Source: Dermatophilaceae bacterium Soc4.6 (GTDB lineage Bacteria > Actinomycetota > Actinomycetes > Actinomycetales > Dermatophilaceae). Taken from it: a DNA stretch of 64,000 bases. Of this stretch, positions 58,943 to 64,000 are shown in pieces. The DNA lies in NCBI GenBank assembly GCA_039889245.1, contig JAZGVH010000002.1, positions 3,596,001 through 3,660,000 of the forward strand. The letters run 5' to 3'. Made by a program: the position numbers and the translations under genes. Position 1 is the stretch's first letter. The number at the start of each line of letters is the position of its first letter. The notes beneath the pieces were generated by a model, which had not been told where the DNA came from, ran no database searches, and saw nothing but the letters and a program-made list of their open reading frames with translations.

Positions 58943-59593
58943 ATGACGGCCTTCCAGCTCCGCGTGGGAGACCGGGCACCGGTGCAGCACACTGCGACGA
59001 CCTGCGGTGCCGCGTCGCTGACGGTCGCCCGGCTGCTGGCCGACCCCGGCTTCGCCCGCTGGATGGACAGCGGCGTGTCGGTCGGCTCGGTCGGTCGGGC
59101 CTTCCTGCCTGAGCTCGCGACCCCGGACCAGCGGTTCGCGGCGGCTGAGGAGCTCACCATCCGGCGGACCAACCGGCTGGTGGGCCCCGGCCGAGGCGTC
59201 CAGCTGCCGTGGCCACGAGCACTGGGCACGCCACCCTGGGGGGCGCGACGCGAGCTCGAGCACGGTGGCTCGCTTCCCGGCACCTCGTACGACGTCGTGT
59301 GGTGCCGAGGCGCGGCGGCCCGCCGGCACGTCGCCGAGCGGCTGCGGCGGCAGCTCTCGCCGGGTCGCCCCGCCGCGCTCTACCTCGGCGACCGGTGGCT
59401 GCCGCGGCACGTGATCCTGGCGGTCAGCCCCGGGACCGCGGCCCCGGGAGGACCGGTGGGTCTCTACGACCCCGCGGGCGGAGTGGTCACCGCCTTCGAC
59501 GTCGAGCGCTTCGTGACGGGACGGCTCGGCATCGCCGGCTGGGACGTGGCGTGGTGTGCCGTCCTGCCGCGCGCCGGGTCCTCACCCCCCTGA
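58943..59593 (+). CDS. Uncharacterised protein with a possible C39-like cysteine-peptidase triad
   Basis: 216 aa from ATG 58943. No signal peptide or membrane helix. The order TTCGAASLTVARLL (C21), LPRHVILAVSPG (H156) and GLYDPAGGVVTAF (D176) is that of C39-like and other papain-type enzymes (Cys ... His ... Asp/Asn in YDPxxG). Spacing is plausible, but overall similarity to a named family is not evident. It lies directly behind clpX and its last 12 bases overlap the convergent TrkA-like gene. Function is unknown; a peptidase or amidase is inferred. Confidence 0.6.
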   Translation: MTAFQLRVGDRAPVQHTATTCGAASLTVARLLADPGFARWMDSGVSVGSVGRAFLPELATPDQRFAAAEELTIRRTNRLVGPGRGVQLPWPRALGTPPWGARRELEHGGSLPGTSYDVVWCRGAAARRHVAERLRRQLSPGRPAALYLGDRWLPRHVILAVSPGTAAPGGPVGLYDPAGGVVTAFDVERFVTGRLGIAGWDVAWCAVLPRAGSSPP

Positions 59594-60973
59594 CGCGGTG
59601 GCCTCACCGCAGCGGCACCGCTGGGGTGAGCTGCTGGACACGGGCGGACCCTGCGCGCCGAGCAGGCCCACCCCACCGGGCTGGGCGAACACCACCAGGG
59701 GGGGACGCCGCCCCACGGTGGCGGCCACGCTGAGAGCCATGAGCGCCGAGACGTCGACGACTCGCCCGATCCGGAAGAGCGAGGTCGTCTCGGCGATGAC
59801 GTCGTCCTCACCGGCGCGCACGACGACGCGCGCGTCCGGCGCGATGGCCAGGGCGGCGATGGCGATGGCGATGTTGTCGAGCTCGTCGCTGCCGAGGGCG
59901 GCCAGGCCGAGCGCCCGTGGCAGACCGAGCCGCTGCATGACGGCTCGGTCGTCGGCGTGGCCGATGACGACCGGGATGCGTGCGGCGCGAGCCAGCCGCA
60001 GGTTGGGGGCGTCGGCCTCCCGCTCGACCACGACGACAGGCACGTTCAGCGATCGCAGGAGGAGGCTGACGCGCAGACCCACCTGCCCGAGCCCGGCGAC
60101 GACGACGTGGTGCGAGCGTGGGAGCGAGCGGCGTCCGAGCAGGCCGACCGACCGGGACGAGCGCAGCCAGTCGACGAGGCCGGCGACGAACGACCCGGTG
60201 GCGACAAGGGTCGACAGCATGAGGACCACGGCGACCACGAGGTACCAGCCGGGGGGCTGGTGTCCGACGGCATCGGCCGGGCCGACGGTGGTGACCACGC
60301 GGGTCGCGGCATACAGGGCCCGGAGCGGTGGTTCGTGCAGGACCACGACGGTCAGGGCCCAGTCGAGCACGAGGATGGCGAGCAGGCTGGTGACGCCCGC
60401 GAGCATGAGGGCGGCAGACCCCTCCTGTCGGCGCGGCACCCAGGCCGTGAGGTGGTGCCACCACGGTGCGGTGGGCGGCGCAAAGGCGGCGGTCTGGACC
60501 CGCGAGGTGGAGAGGGCCTCCTCGCCCGGCCCACCGAGGGACCCGGCCAGCAGCAGACGACCGTCAGGGAGCACCGCCAACGCGTCACCGGTGACCGCCG
60601 CGACGATGGCCGGGGCGGCCACCTCGGCGGCCGAGGTGGCCAGGCAGTGGGGCACGACCCGCCGCAGCTGCTGCGCCACCGTGCGGTCGAAGACCGACAC
60701 GACGAGAGCGATCCCGGGCACGATGTGCTCCACCAGCAGCGCCCAGCGCAGCGCCTGCACGTCGGAGCGGACGATCACGACGACCGTGCTGATCCCGGTG
60801 GCAACGGCACGCCCGGTCGGTGACGCCAGGGCGGTCCGCACCGCCGCGTCGGTCGGACGGGTCAGGTGGACGACCGGGTGGCCGGACTCGGTGAGGAGCC
60901 GACACGTCATCCGGGTGGCCTCGAGGTCACCGACCACCAGGCACCCGCCGGGCAGGTCGGTGTCAGGGGCCAT
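59582..60973 (-). CDS. TrkA/potassium-channel-like NAD-binding protein
   Basis: 463 aa from ATG 60973. Domain order: an N-terminal Rossmann domain (GGCLVVGDLEATRMTCRLL), a pore region with two helices (LMLAGVTSLLAILVLDWALTV and YLVVAVVLMLSTLVATGSFV) enclosing TRVVTTVGPADAVG, then a second Rossmann domain (HVVVAGLGQVGLRVSLLL, VVVVEREADAPNLR, VIGHADDRAVMQRLGL) of the RCK/TrkA-N type. The K+ filter is normally TVGYGD; here it is TVGPAD, so selectivity is doubtful. It could be a regulatory or non-selective channel. Convergent with the preceding gene. Confidence 0.82.
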   Translation of the reverse strand: MAPDTDLPGGCLVVGDLEATRMTCRLLTESGHPVVHLTRPTDAAVRTALASPTGRAVATGISTVVVIVRSDVQALRWALLVEHIVPGIALVVSVFDRTVAQQLRRVVPHCLATSAAEVAAPAIVAAVTGDALAVLPDGRLLLAGSLGGPGEEALSTSRVQTAAFAPPTAPWWHHLTAWVPRRQEGSAALMLAGVTSLLAILVLDWALTVVVLHEPPLRALYAATRVVTTVGPADAVGHQPPGWYLVVAVVLMLSTLVATGSFVAGLVDWLRSSRSVGLLGRRSLPRSHHVVVAGLGQVGLRVSLLLRSLNVPVVVVEREADAPNLRLARAARIPVVIGHADDRAVMQRLGLPRALGLAALGSDELDNIAIAIAALAIAPDARVVVRAGEDDVIAETTSLFRIGRVVDVSALMALSVAATVGRRPPLVVFAQPGGVGLLGAQGPPVSSSSPQRCRCGEATASGG

Positions 60974-61061
60974 GGCCGATCCTCGCAGCCCCGAAAGCGC
61001 TGAACCACCCAGACGGCTATGACGGGGGGCCGCCAGAGTCAAGTCCAGGGCCGGTGCCCGG

Positions 61062-63716
61062 TCAGGCCTTGGTGCGGGGCTCCGGGGGGACGATGGTCGC
61101 GTCGCGGACCTCGAGGGTGTCGGCCGCCGCATACGTCAAGGCGGTGATGTGGCCTGCGGCGGCGAGGTCGCTGGCCGCAGCGCGGACGCGGTCGAGGGTC
61201 GCCTCCGGTCCGGCGAGGACCATCGACGAGATCTCGGCCCGCATGCCGACCTTGGCCTCCGACTTGGCCTTGCGCACGCCCGCGAGAGCCTCACCGACCG
61301 CGGTGAGCACGGCGGCGTCACCCTCGGCGCCACCGCACAGCTCGGCGCGCGTGGGCCAGGAGGCGCGGTGCACCGAGCCGTCGTGCGACCACGCCCACAC
61401 CTCCTCGGTGGCGAACACGATGACGGGGGCCAGCAGGCGCAGCTGCACGTCGAGCGCGATGCGCAGGGCAGCGCGGGCCGACGCAGCCGCCTCGGGGGAG
61501 ACCGGCACCTCGCGGCCGCCGTAGGCCCGGTCCTTGACCAGCTCGAGGTAGTCGTCGCAGAAGGTCCAGAAGAAGGTCTCGCTCACCTCGAGCGCCCGGG
61601 TGTAGTCCATGCCCTCGTAGGCCGTCGTCGCCTTGTCGACGACGTCGGCGAGCGCCGCCAGCATGCTGCGGTCGAGCGGCTCGGTGACCAGAGCGCCGAG
61701 GGCCACGAGGTCGGTGGCGTCGACCCCCTCGACGTCACCGAAGCCGAGGGCGAACTTGCTGGCGTTGAGCAGCTTGATGGCCAGGCGGCGGCCGACCTTC
61801 ATCTGCGCGGTGTCGAGGGCGGTGTCGATGCCGAGCCGGGCCGAGGCCGCCCAGTAGCGCACGGCGTCGGTGCCGTGCTCGATGAGCATCCCGATCGGCG
61901 TCGTGGCATTGCCCTTGGACTTGCTCATCTTCTTGCGGTCGGGGTCGAGGATCCAGCCGTTGAGCGTGGCGTTGCGCCAGGGCAACGAGCCGTGCTCGAG
62001 GTGGGAGCGCACGACGGTGGCGAAGAGCCAGGTGCGGATGATGTCGTGCCCCTGCGGGCGCTGGTCCATCGGGAAGACCGCGGCAAACAGCTCGGGGTCG
62101 TCGAGCCAGCCGCCGGCGATCTGCGGGGTGAGGGAGCTCGTGGCCCAGGTGTCCATGATGTCGGGGTCACCGACGAAGCCACCGGGCTGGCCGCGCTGGC
62201 TCTCGTCGAAGCCTGCCGGGGCCTCGGCGACGGGGTCGACCGGCAGTGCCGCCTCGGCGGGCACGATCGGGTGCTCGTGGTCGACGTCGCCCGAGGGCAG
62301 CACGGGGTACCAGACGGGGATCGGCACACCGAAGAAGCGTTGGCGGCTCACCAGCCAGTCGCCGTTGAGCCCACCGACCCAGTTGTCGTAGCGGCTGCGC
62401 ATGAAGGCCGGGTGGAAGTCGAGCTCGCGGCCGCGCTCGAGCATCTCCCCACGGATGGCGGCGTCACGCCCGCCGTTGCGGATGTACCACTGCCTCGAGG
62501 TCACGATCTCGAGCGGCTTGTCGCCCTTCTCGAAGAAGTTCGCCTTGCGCTGGGTCACCGTCGGTTCGCCGTCGAGGTCGCCACTCGCGCGCAGCCCGTC
62601 GACGACCGCGGTGCGGGCCGAGAAGGTCGTCTTCGTCGCCATCTCGTTGAAGAGCGTCCGGCCGGTGTCGGTCGTGACCCACTCGGGCGTCTCGCCCTGG
62701 ATACGACCGTCGCGGGTGATGACCGAGCGGGTGGGCAGCTGCAGCTCGCGCCACCACTGCACGTCGGTGAGGTCACCGAAGGTGCAGCACATGGCGATGC
62801 CGGCGCCCTTGTCCATCTCGGCGAGCGGGTGAGCCAGCACCGGCACCTCGACGCCGAAGATCGGCGAGGTGACCGTGGTGCCGAAGAGACCGGCATACCG
62901 CTCGTCGTCGGGGTGGGCGATGAGCGCGACGCAGGCGGGGAGCAGCTCGGGGCGCGTCGTCTCGATGAAGACCGGGGTGCCGTCGCCCCGGTGGAAGGCG
63001 ACCCGGTGGTAGGCACCCGGGTAGTCGCGGGCCTCGAGCTCGGCCTGCGCCACCGCGGTCTGGAAGGTGACGTCCCACAGCCCCGGCGCCTCGGCCTGGT
63101 AGGCCTCGCCGCGGGCGAGGTTGCGCAGGAAGAAGGCCTGCGACACGGCGCGGGACCGCGTGTCGATCGTGCGGTAGGAGATGTCCCAGTCGACCGACAG
63201 GCCGAGCCGGCGGAAGGTCTCCTCGAAGGTCACCTCGTCCTTGACCGTCAGCACGTCGCACAGCTCGATGAAGTTGGCCCGGCTGACCGGCCGCTGGTCG
63301 GCGGCCTTGGAAGAGCCGCCCTCGCCGCCCTCCTGGAGCGGCACGAACGCGGAGTCGTAGGGCAGGGTCGCGTCGCCGCGCACGCCGTAGTAGTTCTGCA
63401 CCCGGCGCTCGGTCGGCAGGCCGTTGTCGTCCCAGCCGATGGGGTAGAAGACCTCGTGGCCGGTCATCCGCTTGTAGCGGGCGATGCAGTCGGCCTCGGC
63501 GTAGCCGAAGACGTGCCCGATGTGCAGCGACCCGCTGGCGGTCGGCGGTGGGGTGTCAATGGCCCAGATGCCCTCGCGGCCGCCGGCGAGGGCCGCGGCC
63601 CGGTCGAAGGTGTAGGTGCCCTGCTCCTTCCAGACCGCGGCCCACTTCTCCTCGAGCCCGTCGACGGTGGGCCTGTCGGGGATCGTCGTGGCGCGGCTGG
63701 GCGAGCTGGTCGTCAT
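61062..63716 (-). CDS. valS: Valyl-tRNA synthetase
   Basis: 884 aa from ATG 63716. Class I signatures: TPPPTASGSLHIGHVFGYA (HIGH) and DPDRKKMSKSKGNATTP (KMSKS), with the editing domain between them (VFIETTRPELLPACVALI, PLAEMDKGAGIAMCC) and the anticodon-binding helical domain after (YTRALEVSETFFWTFCDDYL). The form GWDDNGLPTERRVQNYYGVR indicates the shorter ValS type found in many actinobacteria. It charges tRNA-Val. An ABC-exporter gene ends 42 bp upstream on the same strand. Confidence 0.96.
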   Translation of the reverse strand: MTTSSPSRATTIPDRPTVDGLEEKWAAVWKEQGTYTFDRAAALAGGREGIWAIDTPPPTASGSLHIGHVFGYAEADCIARYKRMTGHEVFYPIGWDDNGLPTERRVQNYYGVRGDATLPYDSAFVPLQEGGEGGSSKAADQRPVSRANFIELCDVLTVKDEVTFEETFRRLGLSVDWDISYRTIDTRSRAVSQAFFLRNLARGEAYQAEAPGLWDVTFQTAVAQAELEARDYPGAYHRVAFHRGDGTPVFIETTRPELLPACVALIAHPDDERYAGLFGTTVTSPIFGVEVPVLAHPLAEMDKGAGIAMCCTFGDLTDVQWWRELQLPTRSVITRDGRIQGETPEWVTTDTGRTLFNEMATKTTFSARTAVVDGLRASGDLDGEPTVTQRKANFFEKGDKPLEIVTSRQWYIRNGGRDAAIRGEMLERGRELDFHPAFMRSRYDNWVGGLNGDWLVSRQRFFGVPIPVWYPVLPSGDVDHEHPIVPAEAALPVDPVAEAPAGFDESQRGQPGGFVGDPDIMDTWATSSLTPQIAGGWLDDPELFAAVFPMDQRPQGHDIIRTWLFATVVRSHLEHGSLPWRNATLNGWILDPDRKKMSKSKGNATTPIGMLIEHGTDAVRYWAASARLGIDTALDTAQMKVGRRLAIKLLNASKFALGFGDVEGVDATDLVALGALVTEPLDRSMLAALADVVDKATTAYEGMDYTRALEVSETFFWTFCDDYLELVKDRAYGGREVPVSPEAAASARAALRIALDVQLRLLAPVIVFATEEVWAWSHDGSVHRASWPTRAELCGGAEGDAAVLTAVGEALAGVRKAKSEAKVGMRAEISSMVLAGPEATLDRVRAAASDLAAAGHITALTYAAADTLEVRDATIVPPEPRTKA

Positions 63717-63758
63717 GGCGCCAGTGTCCCATCCCGCGGTGGCCGCGATGAAACGTCC

Positions 63759-64000
63759 TTACCCACGCATGGTCACTCGCTCCGTCCACTCGGGTGCAGC
63801 GGCCCCGACGGCCGCCCCGACGAGGTCACGGCTGCCCTCACCGGCTCGGACGAGCGCGGCATACCGCCCGTCGCGGGCCAGCAGGTCGTCGTGCGTGCCC
63901 AGCTCGACGACCCGACCGTGCTCGAGCACGGCGATCTGGTCGGCGTGGCGCACGGTGGACAGGCGGTGCGCGATGGTGATGGTCGTGCGCCCGCGGGCAG
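63759..64000 (-). CDS. ABC transporter ATP-binding/permease protein, 3' end (partial)
   Basis: 80 codons of the C-terminus, running off the window at 64000. It contains the end of a nucleotide-binding domain: [20 protein letters not shown] (H-loop) and [20 protein letters not shown], then the usual [14 protein letters not shown] tail. This is the exporter (ABCB-like) type with fused membrane domain. The stop is TAA at 63761-63759. Confidence 0.9.
   Translation of the reverse strand, partial: ARGRTTITIAHRLSTVRHADQIAVLEHGRVVELGTHDDLLARDGRYAALVRAGEGSRDLVGAAVGAAAPEWTERVTMRG

Overview
The window comes from a very GC-rich actinobacterium. Gene content and order suggest a member of the order Micrococcales, perhaps Intrasporangiaceae; the family is my inference from recall, not from a search. 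Several gene blocks match the order known from Mycobacterium tuberculosis: clpS-DUF2017, then murI, an Rv1339-like metallo-beta-lactamase-fold protein, rph and rdgB; pepN next to an Rv2466c-like protein and rpiB; and tig, clpP1, clpP2, clpX. GTG starts and leaderless -10 boxes placed 6-7 nt before the start codon are frequent. The window is mostly chromosomal housekeeping. I found no prophage, integrase, insertion sequence, rRNA or CRISPR array.

1-5.2 kb: the end of an unidentified gene; two arrays of 50-51 bp direct repeats built on a CGAAGATCTTCG palindrome that bracket a gene with a predicted PD-(D/E)XK-type nuclease domain; a Tat-exported 5'-nucleotidase; an ECF sigma factor with its DGPF partner. 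5.2-13 kb: NAD salvage genes (pncA, pncB) divergent from clpS, then the murI-rph-rdgB block and a membrane-anchored molybdopterin oxidoreductase. 13-21 kb: tRNA-Leu, bcp, small membrane proteins, tRNA-Lys, tRNA-His, and a five-gene minus-strand redox operon (small exported protein, ferric-reductase-like membrane protein, NuoF-like protein, ferredoxin, ApbE); then orn, a PrsW-type protease and tRNA-Arg.

21-31.8 kb: two tandem dynamin-like GTPases, ssb, ettA, two membrane-anchored unknowns, then a lipid-metabolism patch (TetR regulator, frameshifted acyl-CoA dehydrogenase, FabG-type reductase, TesB) with two similar TetR-type operator palindromes. 31.8-41 kb: a MocR regulator divergent from a YczE-like membrane protein, a RecQ helicase fused to a phosphoribosyltransferase domain, small enzymes, glycerophosphodiesterase, then an 843 bp gap that holds a decayed GH6 cellulase fragment and nested hairpins. 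41-52 kb: APH-family kinase, GH13 alpha-glucosidase, truncated haemoglobin, a broken DUF559-type gene, MscS channel, pepN, Rv2466c-like protein, rpiB, SpoIIE-type phosphatase, an MT0933-type antitoxin-like protein, trmB, tRNA-Gly and tRNA-Pro.

52-64 kb: trigger factor and the ClpP1P2/ClpX protease genes, separated by a secreted repeat protein, with a ClgR-type box before clpP1 and stacked palindromes before clpX; a possible C39-like cysteine peptidase beside clpX; a TrkA/potassium-channel-like protein with an altered filter; valS; and the end of an ABC exporter. The most unusual items are the palindrome-flanked nuclease gene, the flavinylation-type redox operon with no recognisable flavin acceptor, the apparent TetR regulon with a broken gene, the GH6 relic, and an excess of the heptamer GTATGCC across the window.
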